From Sphingopyxis sp. GW247-27LB (GTDB lineage: Bacteria > Pseudomonadota > Alphaproteobacteria > Sphingomonadales > Sphingomonadaceae): a DNA stretch of 64,000 nt. The notes beneath the pieces were generated by a model, which did not search any database, was not told the DNA's origin, and worked only from the letters and a program-made list of their open reading frames with translations. Location of the stretch: the NCBI RefSeq assembly GCF_002277025.1, contig NZ_NIWD01000005.1, positions 82,974 to 146,973 of the forward strand, read 5' to 3'. Position 1 is the first letter of the stretch; each line of letters begins with the position of its first letter. The position numbers and the translations under genes were made by a program. Of this stretch, positions 33,007 through 44,804 are shown in pieces.

Positions 33007-33537
33007 TCAGAGGGCGAGCGCCGCCTGTCTCGGGCTCTCGATGATTTCCTCGACGATGAACGTCCGCGCCGGCGGCGTCTCGAGGAGGTCGATTTCGGGC
33101 ACGGTGCGGTCGAGCCATTGCATCACCTGCCGGCGATGGATGATCGCGCCATGGCGCTCCTGATATGGCGCGACCTCGGGATTGGCGGCGACGGTGACGA
33201 CACGATAGCTCAGCGGCCAATCGCGCATCGCCGGTTCCCAGATAGCTGCGAGGTAGAAGTGGTTGCCGCCATCGAGCGTGACGCGGTAGCGCTTGTCGCC
33301 GACACGTAGCTGAAATTCGGATGCCGGGATCAGGCAGCGGCCCGCAGGGAAGGCCCGGCCCTCCGAGCGCACGAAGCGGTACGACAGGCCATCGGCAAAT
33401 TGCGGGTTCGAGCCCCAAGCGGCTTCGACCATCTCGATTTCGCTGGCATCGTCCGGGTTTCGCCGGATGATGGCGCGACGATCGCCGAACGGCGCGTCCG
33501 AATCGAAAGGTGTTGGCGAGTCCATAGGAGAGAACAT
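33007..33537 (-). CDS. SRAP-domain-like protein lacking catalytic Cys
   Basis: This 176-residue SRAP (YedK/HMCES, DUF159) relative has AAWGSNPQFADGL, SEGRAFPAGRCLIPASEFQL and NHFYLAAIWEPAMRDWPLSY, VTVAANPEVAPYQERHGAII. Canonical SRAP proteins begin Met-Cys, with Cys2 forming a link to abasic DNA, and have Asn and Glu in N-x-R-x-E and GFYEW. Here the start is MFSPMD with no Cys and the GFYEW position reads ASEFQL, so it is probably inactive in crosslinking. The ATG at 33537 follows GGAGAAG and lies inside an SOS box. Confidence 0.8.
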   Translation of the reverse strand: MFSPMDSPTPFDSDAPFGDRRAIIRRNPDDASEIEMVEAAWGSNPQFADGLSYRFVRSEGRAFPAGRCLIPASEFQLRVGDKRYRVTLDGGNHFYLAAIWEPAMRDWPLSYRVVTVAANPEVAPYQERHGAIIHRRQVMQWLDRTVPEIDLLETPPARTFIVEEIIESPRQAALAL

Positions 33538-33546
33538 AATAGGAAC
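33532..33546. promoter_or_regulatory. LexA (SOS) box between divergent SRAP genes
   Basis: GAAC-ATAATAG-GAAC matches the alphaproteobacterial LexA consensus (GTTC-N7-GTTC on the other strand). It lies between the divergent SRAP genes, 30 bases from the rightward start, and overlaps the leftward start region, so it can control both. The same box with two spacer differences at most precedes imuA. Confidence 0.85.
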
Positions 33547-33576
33547 TTCTCCAAATCGCAAGGAAGGCAAAAACGG

Positions 33577-34203
33577 GTGTGCAACGACTACAGGCTGGAG
33601 GTCGACATTGCCTCGATCATCGAGGATTTCGACGATCTCAAGATCAAGATCAAAATGCCCGAGGGCACCCCGAACGTCGCCGCGCGCGAGGACATTAAGA
33701 TCACCGACATGGCGCCGATCGTAAGGTCGGCCGAAGGCGAGCGCGGCGTAGGCGAGTTGGTCAACCGACGATGGAGCTGGCCCGGACCCGGCGGCAAACC
33801 GGTCTATAATTACCGCTCGGAAGGTCGTGCGTTCAGCTCGCATCGGGCGCTCGTGCTCTGCGATGGTTTCTACGAGTTTACCGCCCCGGAGGAACCGAAA
33901 CAGAAGCGGCTCGACAAATGGCTGTTCACGATGAACGACCATCGCTGGTTCTGCATGGCGGGAATCTGGCGCGCGCATCCAGAAATCGGCGAGGCCTTCA
34001 CGCTGCTGACGATGGACGCCGGCCCCGATGTCGCGCCCTATCATCACCGCCAGATCATCCCGCTGCCGTGCGATCGCTGGGCTGCGTGGCTCGATCCCGA
34101 GGTACCCGCTGAGGAGGTGTTGACCTGGCTCCCGGAAGGCAGCCTCCCGGCCACGCGCGTTTTTCCGCCACCGCCCGCGCAAGCATCGCTGGCCTTCTCG
34201 TGA
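33577..34203 (+). CDS. SRAP-domain protein (abasic-site processing, YedK/HMCES type)
   Basis: This 208-residue canonical SRAP protein has Cys2 (VCNDYRLEVDIASIIEDF), the Asn motif in PVYNYRSEGRAF, catalytic Glu in LVLCDGFYEFTAP, and His in VAPYHHRQIIPLP. It forms a thiazolidine link with abasic sites in single-stranded DNA. The GTG at 33577 is chosen because only this start places Cys at position 2, and AAGGAAGGCAAAAACGG precedes it. It is divergent from the degenerate SRAP gene and is SOS-controlled. Confidence 0.92.
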   Translation: MCNDYRLEVDIASIIEDFDDLKIKIKMPEGTPNVAAREDIKITDMAPIVRSAEGERGVGELVNRRWSWPGPGGKPVYNYRSEGRAFSSHRALVLCDGFYEFTAPEEPKQKRLDKWLFTMNDHRWFCMAGIWRAHPEIGEAFTLLTMDAGPDVAPYHHRQIIPLPCDRWAAWLDPEVPAEEVLTWLPEGSLPATRVFPPPPAQASLAFS

Positions 34204-34658
34204 GCGACGACGGATCACTCGACCGCTTCGTCGAGGCGCAGACGCTCGCCTATGCCATCGCGCTTGCTGAAATCCGCCGCGGCGCCAAGCGGACGCATTG
34301 GATGTGGTTCATCTTTCCGCAGATCGCGGGACTTGGCCGCAGTGCTACAGCGCGGCATTTTGCGATCCGGTCGATCGACGAAGCTCGAGCCTATCTCGAT
34401 CATCCCGTGCTCGGCCCCCGCTATGACGAGTGCGTCGCCGCACTGCAGGATCTGACGATCAGCGATCCGGTCGCGGTGTTCGGCGAAGTCGATGCGTTGA
34501 AGCTGCGATCTTCGCTGACACTCTTCGAGTCGGCCCGGCCCGATTCGCTCGTCGCCGCCGCGATCGACCGCTGGTTTGGCGGCAAGCGCGACGAGATAAC
34601 GCTGCGGATTCTGGGCGCCGACCAACCCGAAACGCATGGCGACGGTCAAGCCGCTTGA
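34200..34658 (+). CDS. DUF1810 family protein
   Basis: This 152-residue protein matches DUF1810: LDRFVEAQTLAYAIALAEIR, RTHWMWFIFPQIAGLGRSAT, ARAYLDHPVLGPRYDECVAA and the Cys-free tail with FGEVDALKLRSSLTLF. The family is structurally helical; the biochemical role is unknown to me. The GTG start overlaps the SRAP stop (GTGA), so the two are co-translated. It sits 18 bases before the imuA SOS box. Confidence 0.85.
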   Translation: MSDDGSLDRFVEAQTLAYAIALAEIRRGAKRTHWMWFIFPQIAGLGRSATARHFAIRSIDEARAYLDHPVLGPRYDECVAALQDLTISDPVAVFGEVDALKLRSSLTLFESARPDSLVAAAIDRWFGGKRDEITLRILGADQPETHGDGQAA

Positions 34659-34676
34659 CTGCGCAAGGACTCGGTG

Positions 34677-34691
34677 GAACAAAATAGGAAC
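34677..34691 (+). promoter_or_regulatory. LexA (SOS) box upstream of imuA
   Basis: GAAC-AAAATAG-GAAC is an exact alphaproteobacterial LexA box ending 23 bases before imuA. imuAB-dnaE2 operons are LexA-controlled in Caulobacter and relatives. Confidence 0.9.
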
Positions 34692-34714
34692 ACATGAGTC
34701 GATGTTGTTGACCG

Positions 34715-35509
34715 ATGCCCACAGAATTTGCCCTTTCCGATCGGCTTCGCGCCGAACAGCTGGCCGTGCTTCGCACGCAGGTTGCGGCTGCCCAGATAGC
34801 GCGCGGGCCGGCGCTTGCGTTCGGGCTCGAGGCCGTCGATAGCCATCTTGCCGATCACGGGCTGGATGGCGCAGGCCTCCATGAAATAGCCGCCGCGTCA
34901 TCGACCCTAAACGACGACGCGGCGGCGACGCTTTTCACCGCGGGTATCGCAGCGCGGTTCGCCGAAGGGCATGGATCCACGATATTGTGGGCGCTGACGC
35001 GGTTCGATCTCTACGCCCCCGGCCTCGAACAGGTCGGCCTCGCCCCTGCCAAGATTCTTTATGCCCAAGGTCGAAAGGACGCGGACGTTCTGGCAATGGC
35101 CGAGGATGGCTTGCGTGACGGTTCGCTCGCCTGCGTCGTCGCCGAGGTGAAGGCGCCCGACCAGACGGCGACGCGTCGGCTCCAACTCGCCGCTTCCGAC
35201 GGCAAGACCCCGATGCTCCTCTATCGTCGCCACCGCGCCCGCGACCGCTGTCCGCTCGATCAGCCCTCGTCGGCGATGACGCGGTGGCGGGTCGGCAGCG
35301 CGCCGTCGACGCGGCTTCCCTATGCCGGGGTCGGGCGCGAACGCTGGCTGATCGAACTCGTCCGCCAGCGAAACGGCAATCCCTTTTCTCTTGAAGTTGA
35401 AGCCTGCGATGACACGGGTCGCCTCGCTCTACCTGCCGCAGCTCGCGATCGAACGGCTCCGCCGGAGCGAGCGGCTGCGCGGGTCCGAGCATTCCACCAA
35501 GCCGCCTGA
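34715..35509 (+). CDS. imuA: ImuA, mutasome accessory protein
   Basis: This 264-residue RecA/SulA-related protein is encoded first in the SOS mutagenesis operon. It has LGLEAVDSHLADHGLDGAGL-like features (GPALAFGLEAVDSHLADHGL, HEIAAASSTLNDDAAATLF) and ILWALTRFDLYAPGLEQVGL, LAPAKILYAQGRKDADVLAM. ImuA is needed with ImuB and DnaE2 for damage-induced mutagenesis. The 3' end overlaps imuB by 101 bases, more than usual, and the last 40 residues are Ala/Arg-rich. Confidence 0.92.
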   Translation: MPTEFALSDRLRAEQLAVLRTQVAAAQIARGPALAFGLEAVDSHLADHGLDGAGLHEIAAASSTLNDDAAATLFTAGIAARFAEGHGSTILWALTRFDLYAPGLEQVGLAPAKILYAQGRKDADVLAMAEDGLRDGSLACVVAEVKAPDQTATRRLQLAASDGKTPMLLYRRHRARDRCPLDQPSSAMTRWRVGSAPSTRLPYAGVGRERWLIELVRQRNGNPFSLEVEACDDTGRLALPAAARDRTAPPERAAARVRAFHQAA

Positions 35510-37240
35510 ACGCGGCGCCCTTCCCCTGCAATCGCGGCTTCCCGCGCCGATCGACCACAATTCCGGGGTCTGTTCGGTGCCGAGAGGCGGCGGCTGGCGC
35601 CCGGGCGCCCGGTGGGCACAGGGCGGCGCGCTGCCCGCAACGCCGACCAAAGCCGAGATCGACGCGCTTCCCGCCCACCAGCGCCCCGCGTCGCACGAAC
35701 GAAGCCGTCGCAGTGAAGCGACCAATCATCCGTTTCGCGCGATGCCGCCCGATGACGGCATGCCGGGAGGTGCCCCGGCGGCGCCCGTGCCGATCTCCGC
35801 ATGGGCGCCGCCGCTGATCCTGATCGAACGCGTCGGCCAGAAGGAGGTCGTCACCGCCGCTTGTTCCATCGCCCGCGACCTTGGCCTCTCCCCCGGCATG
35901 GCGGCTGCGCATGCCCGCGCGCTCGTTTCCGATCTGGACGTGCGCGATGCCGACCTCAGTGGCGACCGCGCGTTGCTCGATCGGCTCGCGCTGCATGCCG
36001 TCGGTCATTGGACGCCCATTGCCAGCATTTCTGGTCCCGACGGGTTATGGCTCGATCTCAGCGGCACCACGCATTTGTTCGGCGGAGAGGAGCGCTTCTG
36101 TCACCGCCTGGTGCGTTTCCTCCATCGCCTCGGTTTCACGGCGACCATCGCGATTGCCGGGACGCCCGGCGCCGCCTACGCGCTCGCGCGCTTCGGCGGC
36201 AACGTCATTACCATCCTGCCGCCCGCCGCCGAAACCGACGCGATCGCAGATCTTCCGCTCGCGGCGCTGCGGTTGTCGTCCGAAGCCTTGTCCGCCGCCT
36301 CGCGGTTCGGACTCGAGCGCATCGCCGATCTCTATCCGATGCCGCGCGGCCCATTGGCGAAGCGGCTTGGACTTTCCACGGTGACGCGGCTCGATCAGGC
36401 CCGCGGCGCAGTCGCCGAACCGATCGTGCCCGTCGTCCCATTCGAGATGCCGCGCACCGAACGACGGTTGCTGGAACCAATCGGCACCGCCGAGGCGATC
36501 ACGCAGGTCATCGGCAACCTCATCGACGATATGGTGCTGTTGCTTCAGGAGCGCGGTCTGGGCCTGCGCGCGGCGGCACTGACCTGCCTGCGCGTCGATG
36601 GCGGCGAGCAGCGGATCGGCTTCGGCACCGCGCGCGCGACCCGTGATGCCAGGCATTTGAAGCGGCTCGCGGCGATGCGCGTCGAGACGATTGACCCTGG
36701 ACTCGGTATCGAGGCGATGACACTCGCCGCGCCGCGTGTCGAGGAACTGCATGCCGTTGCGATCAGCGCCGGACTCGCGGGCGAGGAGCGGGCACCCGAC
36801 ATCGCGCCGCTCGTCGACCAACTCATTGGGCGCGCCGGCGAGAAAGCGCTGTTCCGCATGAGCCCACGTGAAAGCGACGTGCCCGAGCGCGCTGCCCGCC
36901 GCGCCGCGCCGCTCACGATTCCGACCGGCTGGCCGCGCTGGAAGCGCCCGGTGCGGCTGCTCGCGCGTCCCGAGCTTCTCGGGCGCGTCGTCGCATTGCT
37001 CCCCGATCACCCGCCGCGGCGTTTCGTGTGGCGCGGCAGGCCCTATAATGTGGTGGCGGGCGATGGCCCCGAGCGCATCCACGGCGAATGGTGGCGGACA
37101 GCCCAAGAAATGTGGGCCGTGCGCGATTATTTTCGGGTCGAAGCCGAGGGCGGCGAGCGCTTCTGGCTGTTCCGGCGCGGCGATGGCGTCGATGCTCCGA
37201 CCGGCGATCTCTCTTGGTATATGCACGGACTGTTCGGCTG

Positions 37241-37241
<1 letters not shown>
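35409..37241 (+). CDS. imuB: ImuB, Y-family polymerase-like mutasome protein
   Basis: This is a 610-residue Y-family-like protein. It starts [21 protein letters not shown] low-complexity insertion (about residues 28-136, Pro/Arg/Ala-rich) separates this from the rest of the palm ([40 protein letters not shown]). The C-terminal ImuB-C region includes [20 protein letters not shown] and [11 protein letters not shown]. ImuB lacks polymerase activity and bridges DnaE2 to the beta clamp. ATG at 35409 is inside imuA; TGA overlaps dnaE2. Confidence 0.93.
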
Positions 37242-40513
<3,272 letters not shown>

Positions 40514-40675
40514 TCGCCTACCTCGCGGCGCTCAATTTCGAAAAACCCGCAGAGCACCCGGCGCCACTGACTGCAAAAAACTGTAATATCGACTCGACCT
40601 CCGGGCCTTCCGCGTGAAATATCGCTAACTCCGAAGGAAAATCTGGCCACCAGGGGTCACAGTGGCGGCGGCGCT

Positions 40676-41194
40676 ATGGACGAATTGGGATCGCGAGAAT
40701 CGGATGATGCCGAACGCTGGTCTCGGCTGACCGACAAGCAGCGTGCTTGCCTCGATCTGCTCGTCGAGCGCAAAACGTCAAAACAAATCGCCCGCGACCT
40801 CGGCATTGCGAAGGTGACCGTCGATCAGCGCATCAGGGCGGCCCGCAATATTCTCAGCGCTTCCGACCGCGATGAAACGGCGATCATCTATACCCGGCTA
40901 AAGCCGATATATGATCGGGTGATATATGATCCGGTAGACCTTCCCCAACCCCAGAACAGCGTGCCAAGCATCGACACGAACGGAAGTGCATTCAAGGCCA
41001 TCGCACTGAGCGAGCACATGACGTCAGTGGTTGAGCCGCCGAGGCGCCCATCACCGTTCAAGGATCTATGGAGGCATGATCATGCCACGAAGAGCAGGTT
41101 ACTGATCACCGTGACCATAGCGGTCTCTGCGGCGATCATAGCACTCGTCGGGCTTGCGATTGCATTGGTGCTTACGCAGCTGATTTCCGTCTGA
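40676..41194 (+). CDS. LuxR-type HTH protein with C-terminal membrane anchor
   Basis: This 172-residue protein has a LuxR-type helix-turn-helix at about residues 17-62 (LTDKQRACLDLLVERKTSKQ, IARDLGIAKVTVDQRIRAAR). A variable linker follows, then one hydrophobic helix at residues 142-166 (LLITVTIAVSAAIIALVGLA). There is no receiver or ligand domain. Membrane-anchored HTH proteins of this layout occur in sphingomonads (recalled, not checked). Function unknown. Confidence 0.8.
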   Translation: MDELGSRESDDAERWSRLTDKQRACLDLLVERKTSKQIARDLGIAKVTVDQRIRAARNILSASDRDETAIIYTRLKPIYDRVIYDPVDLPQPQNSVPSIDTNGSAFKAIALSEHMTSVVEPPRRPSPFKDLWRHDHATKSRLLITVTIAVSAAIIALVGLAIALVLTQLISV

Positions 41195-41252
41195 TCCCAC
41201 ATTGTCGCAACCACAAAGTCGGAGCCGCCGCGGCTTCCGGCAAGGAGAAGCC

Positions 41253-41585
41253 ATGCATACCGAAGTCGAACCCATCGTAACCCGCCTGCAGCAGGACGTG
41301 CCGGCGGCAGAGGCTCGCATCGATGACGCGATGATCGCCCTTCTGTCGCTCACCACCAGTGTCGTGGCGGCCCGCCGGGACACTGCCGGAGTACCGGCTG
41401 CGAAAGGCCATGCGATGATCCAGCGTCTCGCCAAGGCGCAAATGTCGCTGGTCGATATCAGCGGCGAGGTATTCCGCGTTCACGGTGATCTGGTGACCAT
41501 CGGTCGAGAAACCGCGGGCTACGACATCCACGAAGACTGCCCGCTCCAGGAATCGGCGGTCGTGCCGCTCCACGCCGTAGCCTGA
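41253..41585 (+). CDS. Hypothetical helical protein
   Basis: This 110-residue protein starts MHTEVEPIVTRLQQDVPAAE after GGAGAAGCC. It is mostly helical and soluble (ARIDDAMIALLSLTTSVVAA, GHAMIQRLAKAQMSLVDISG) with an acidic C-terminus. No family is recognised. It is in the same direction as the LuxR-type gene and the RadC gene. Confidence 0.7.
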   Translation: MHTEVEPIVTRLQQDVPAAEARIDDAMIALLSLTTSVVAARRDTAGVPAAKGHAMIQRLAKAQMSLVDISGEVFRVHGDLVTIGRETAGYDIHEDCPLQESAVVPLHAVA

Positions 41586-41626
41586 CACGGTTTGACCGGG
41601 AGCCATTACTATGAATATGGATCGCA

Positions 41627-42100
41627 ATGCGCGTCGCGGCATTCTTCCTGCTTCTTTTGGTGGCTCTCGGTTACGCCGCACGGCGCGGTGGAGGTCCCGA
41701 ACGGGTGATGGCGGCGATTGCGACCGTGATGGTCGCATCCGATCCGATTCTCCATCGATTCGTTCCGCTTGGCTATGCTTCACTCGATTTCGGTCATCTT
41801 GTTATCGATGGCTTCGGCGCTACCTCGACATTGGTCCTGGCGCTGATCGCACACCGATTCTGGCCGATGATAGCCGCTGCGCTTCACCTGCTCCCATTGA
41901 TGGCGCACCTCAGCCGGACGTCCGATTTGTCGATGCACCCGGCTGCCTACATGATCATGCAGGTCGCCTGGTCATGGCTGGTGCCGCCTCTCCTGATCTT
42001 CGCAACATGGCGTCATCAGCAACGCTTACGGCAGAACGGGAGCGATCCGTCCTGGCGAAGTTCATCGCGATCGTCGCCCCTGAGCAAAGCCAGCAATTAG
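41627..42100 (+). CDS. Small multi-pass membrane protein
   Basis: This 157-residue protein has about four hydrophobic segments (RVAAFFLLLLVALGYAARRG, RVMAAIATVMVASDPILHRF, LVLALIAHRFWPMIAAALHL, YMIMQVAWSWLVPPLLIFAT). The ribosome site is weak, and an ATG at 41611 lies in another frame. The 3' end overlaps radC by 94 bases. Family unknown. Confidence 0.65.
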   Translation: MRVAAFFLLLLVALGYAARRGGGPERVMAAIATVMVASDPILHRFVPLGYASLDFGHLVIDGFGATSTLVLALIAHRFWPMIAAALHLLPLMAHLSRTSDLSMHPAAYMIMQVAWSWLVPPLLIFATWRHQQRLRQNGSDPSWRSSSRSSPLSKASN

Positions 42101-43050
42101 CTGGCGCGCTCCTCGCAGAGTTTCACACCCTCAAACGAATCGGCTCGCAGTCGAAGGAAAGCCTGGCTCGTATTTGCGGCAAAAGCAGCACGGTGCCCGG
42201 ACTCCTGTTAGGCGCGCGCGCCCTGATGCTCGAAGGGTCGCGCGGGGAATTGGGAAAGCGAATAATCGACCCGGGCGACCAGAAGCTCCTGCGGCATCTG
42301 ATTGCCACGATGGGCTCGCTCCAGGATGAAACCCTCCGTATCCTCTTTCTGGATGGCGTTGGCCGGCTGATCGCCGATGAGCAAATGCAGCGCGGCACCG
42401 TGCATCAGCTCGTGATTTATCCCCGGCCAATCTTTCGCCGGGCGATGGAACATAACGCCGCGAGCCTCATCCTCGTCCACAATCACCCCAGTGGGGATGC
42501 GACGCCCAGCGAGGAGGACCTGATTGCAACACGCGCGCTGGTACAGATTTCCCGATCGCTCGACATAGAAATCGTCGAACACATCGTTGTCACGAACTCC
42601 GAGTGCCGGCGAATAATGAAGTCGCGCCCACGACCGAATACAACCGCCAAATCGGCAGGCCAGAGCTTGAGAGACAGCGCTTCCGATCGATCGAGCTCGG
42701 AGCAAGCGCGAACGGATCAAGCGCTTGCTAACGCCCGACGCGCTGTCCGACGGCGCCTGTTAAGGCAGCAGTTATTCGGCTCGCCAGAAATTCTCGGCGA
42801 ACCAGCATGGGATATGCTGGTTGAGCTCTTCATCCATGAGTGCGAGGACAAACCGATATCGACCGGATCGCTATGCGGGGCGGTCGAGCGTCCTCTGAGC
42901 AGCGCGATGCGGGTCCTGCAAAAGCTGTGCGACGCCGAGCTCATTTATCGCGCCGAAGATCCCAGCGACGGCAGGCGACAATTTGTACGGCTCGCGCCCT
43001 CGGTCGCGCACCGACTGCATGCCTATTTCTCCGAAGGCGGCGAGACATGA
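42007..43050 (+). CDS. radC: RadC (JAB/MPN) protein with C-terminal winged-helix extension
   Basis: This is a 347-residue protein. Residues about 1-210 form a RadC-like module: an N-terminal helix-hairpin-like part (LAEFHTLKRIGSQSKESLAR) and the JAB1/MPN zinc site in ASLILVHNHPSGDATPSEED (HxHPSG...D), with LDIEIVEHIVVTN. After a Gln/Ser/Arg linker, residues 250-347 look like a winged helix (DMLVELFIHECEDKPISTGS, AMRVLQKLCDAELIYRAEDP, DGRRQFVRLA). Ordinary RadC proteins (about 220 residues) lack it. RadC function is uncertain; mobile elements often carry it. Confidence 0.8.
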   Translation: MASSATLTAERERSVLAKFIAIVAPEQSQQLAGALLAEFHTLKRIGSQSKESLARICGKSSTVPGLLLGARALMLEGSRGELGKRIIDPGDQKLLRHLIATMGSLQDETLRILFLDGVGRLIADEQMQRGTVHQLVIYPRPIFRRAMEHNAASLILVHNHPSGDATPSEEDLIATRALVQISRSLDIEIVEHIVVTNSECRRIMKSRPRPNTTAKSAGQSLRDSASDRSSSEQARTDQALANARRAVRRRLLRQQLFGSPEILGEPAWDMLVELFIHECEDKPISTGSLCGAVERPLSSAMRVLQKLCDAELIYRAEDPSDGRRQFVRLAPSVAHRLHAYFSEGGET

Positions 43051-43250
43051 CGAGGCTCGCCCCGACCAAGGCACACCAAATTCGCATCAATGTCCATGCC
43101 GAGACTTATCACCGCTGGCGGAACGACCCACGCCTTCGTCGGGGCGCAGCAAAGGAGAGAAGCCACCGAGCTATCCAGCATCTATTTCAACCGCTCGGTA
43201 TCGAGCATTCATGTTCAGCGATCGTCGATGAAGGAAAGGAACCGAATTCG

Positions 43251-44072
43251 ATGACATTTGGAGCGACCTGCGGGATCGCGGGTTGGGAACGCGCCCTCGG
43301 TCGATCGATGATCATGCGATTGCATTTGATGGAAGATCTGGTTTCAGAAATTTGTTCCGTAGATGACGAAGATGAACTTCATGCAGCGCTGATGACCGCA
43401 GCGCGTCGAATGTGTTTCGATCATTTTGCCTTGGTCTATGATCGGCGAGCCGGCGACGAAGCCGAAGCCAATTTGCTGATCCATGACTATCCGGACGCCT
43501 GGGCGAATGTCTATGTCGACTTCGACCTCGGGGGCGCCGATCCGGTGCGCCGGGCAGGCGAACGATCGCTAGTCGGCTTCGAGTGGCAGCATCTGCCTGA
43601 TCTCGTCCCCATGACCGAAGGCGATCGGCATATGCTGGCGGTGGGACGCGAAAACGGCGTCGGCGACGGCTTCACGGTCCCCCGGCATTTGCCGGGCGAG
43701 GCCAGTGGATCGTGCTCTTTCGCCGTTCGTCCGAACCGGGAGATCCCTCGCGAAATGCTTCATGTCGCCGAAATTGTCGGCGCCTTTGCATTGGCCAGCG
43801 CGCGGCGGATCGTCGGGGTCGCACCCGTGCGCGAGCGTCCAGTCCTGAGCAAGCGCCAGCGCGAATGCGTCCTCTGGTCAGCTCGCGGAAAGTCCCAGGC
43901 CGAAATTGCCGCCATCCTTGGAATAAGCGAGGAGACGGTCAATCAGCATCTTAGAACGGCGCGCGATCGATATGCGGTGCATTGTCGGCAGGCGCTCATC
44001 CTTTGCGCGCTGTTCGACGGATTGATCGGCTTCGGCGACATCATCCGGTGGGCGCGGCCCGCCGTTCACTGA
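43251..44072 (+). CDS. LuxR-family quorum-sensing regulator
   Basis: This 273-residue protein has an N-terminal autoinducer-binding domain (about 25-180: VYDRRAGDEAEANLLIHDYP, WANVYVDFDLGGADPVRRAG, GDGFTVPRHLPGEASGSCSF) with the invariant Trp/Tyr/Asp spots of acyl-homoserine-lactone receptors. The LuxR HTH is at about 205-265 (LSKRQRECVLWSARGKSQAE, IAAILGISEETVNQHLRTAR). The start at 43251 follows AAGGAAAGGAACC; a frame open from 43047 adds 68 codons with poor support. It is 108 bases before luxI. Confidence 0.88.
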   Translation: MTFGATCGIAGWERALGRSMIMRLHLMEDLVSEICSVDDEDELHAALMTAARRMCFDHFALVYDRRAGDEAEANLLIHDYPDAWANVYVDFDLGGADPVRRAGERSLVGFEWQHLPDLVPMTEGDRHMLAVGRENGVGDGFTVPRHLPGEASGSCSFAVRPNREIPREMLHVAEIVGAFALASARRIVGVAPVRERPVLSKRQRECVLWSARGKSQAEIAAILGISEETVNQHLRTARDRYAVHCRQALILCALFDGLIGFGDIIRWARPAVH

Positions 44073-44086
44073 CTGACACTGGATCA

Positions 44087-44110
44087 GGATGGCTCGGTGG
44101 GAAGCCATCC
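44087..44110 (+). promoter_or_regulatory. Hairpin between luxR and luxI
   Basis: GGATGGCT and AGCCATCC form an 8-bp perfect stem with an 8-base loop, 14 bases after the luxR stop, followed by CCCTTT. It could be a weak luxR terminator or a leader structure of luxI. A short upstream inverted repeat (CTGA-N7-TCAG) is too small to call a lux box. Confidence 0.4.
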
Positions 44111-44180
44111 CCCTTTCATGCTATAGGCAGATTGGCAAAATCATGATGAGACTCCGGGAACAGACAGCCCAGGAGCCAAT

Positions 44181-44804
44181 ATGCCTACCCCTACCACGCG
44201 GACGCCAGAGGTGTCCGAGAACGATGTGCTGCGCGCCATGTTCGCGGCCCGCAAAGAGGTGTTCGTCGACCTGTTAAAATGGGACTTACCCGTTCTGGAC
44301 GGCCGGTTCGAGATCGACCAGTTCGATACTCCGGCGGCCCATTATCTCATTCTGGCCGACGAATGGGGTCGCCACCGCGCATCCGCGCGGCTGCTGCCAA
44401 CCGACAGCTCGCATCTGCTCGGCGACCTGTATCCCTTTCTCTGCGACGGGCCCGTCCCCGCAGGGCCGAATGTCAGGGAGATCACCCGCTTTTGCCTCGA
44501 CCGGAATCAGACAGCCGGCGAGAGGCGCATGGCGCGAAACCAACTCGTAACCGCGCTTGCCGAGCATGCCTTGGCGACCGGCATCACGGATTACACTGGG
44601 GTCGCCGAAATCGGCTGGCTCCAACAAATTCTTCAATTCGGATGGCTGAGCCGGCCGCTCGGAAGGCCCTTACGCCAGGACGGGAGAACGCTCGCTGCCC
44701 TCCATATTCAGATCGACGAGCGCACGATCGATGGCCTGAAGCGCGGCGGCGTCTTCGAACCGCTGACATTCGCACTGTTCGGCCAGCAGGAGTTGGTGGA
44801 ATGA
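44181..44804 (+). CDS. luxI: LuxI-family acyl-homoserine-lactone synthase
   Basis: This 207-residue protein is an autoinducer synthase. FAARKEVFVDLLKWDLPVLD and EIDQFDTPAAHYLILADEWG contain the conserved R...F, W, E.D..D positions; SARLLPTDSSHLLGDLYPFL and VREITRFCLDR contain the R-LLPT and E-TRF motifs. The acyl chain type cannot be told from sequence. AGGAG precedes the ATG. The stop overlaps the phyH start (ATGA), so the two genes are co-translated. Confidence 0.93.
   Translation: MPTPTTRTPEVSENDVLRAMFAARKEVFVDLLKWDLPVLDGRFEIDQFDTPAAHYLILADEWGRHRASARLLPTDSSHLLGDLYPFLCDGPVPAGPNVREITRFCLDRNQTAGERRMARNQLVTALAEHALATGITDYTGVAEIGWLQQILQFGWLSRPLGRPLRQDGRTLAALHIQIDERTIDGLKRGGVFEPLTFALFGQQELVE

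Noticed and set aside
36045..37226. 393-codon minus-strand frame opposite imuB
   Set aside because: Antisense shadow of a well-supported imuB.
43047..43250. N-terminal extension of LuxR from an ATGA overlap with radC
   Set aside because: The extra 68 codons have poor codon bias and no homology I recognise; the ATG at 43251 has a good ribosome site and gives a normal family length.
44073..44090. Possible lux box (CTGA-N7-TCAG) before luxI
   Set aside because: The arms are only 4 bases and the site does not match the 18-20-bp lux box pattern; kept only as a remark.
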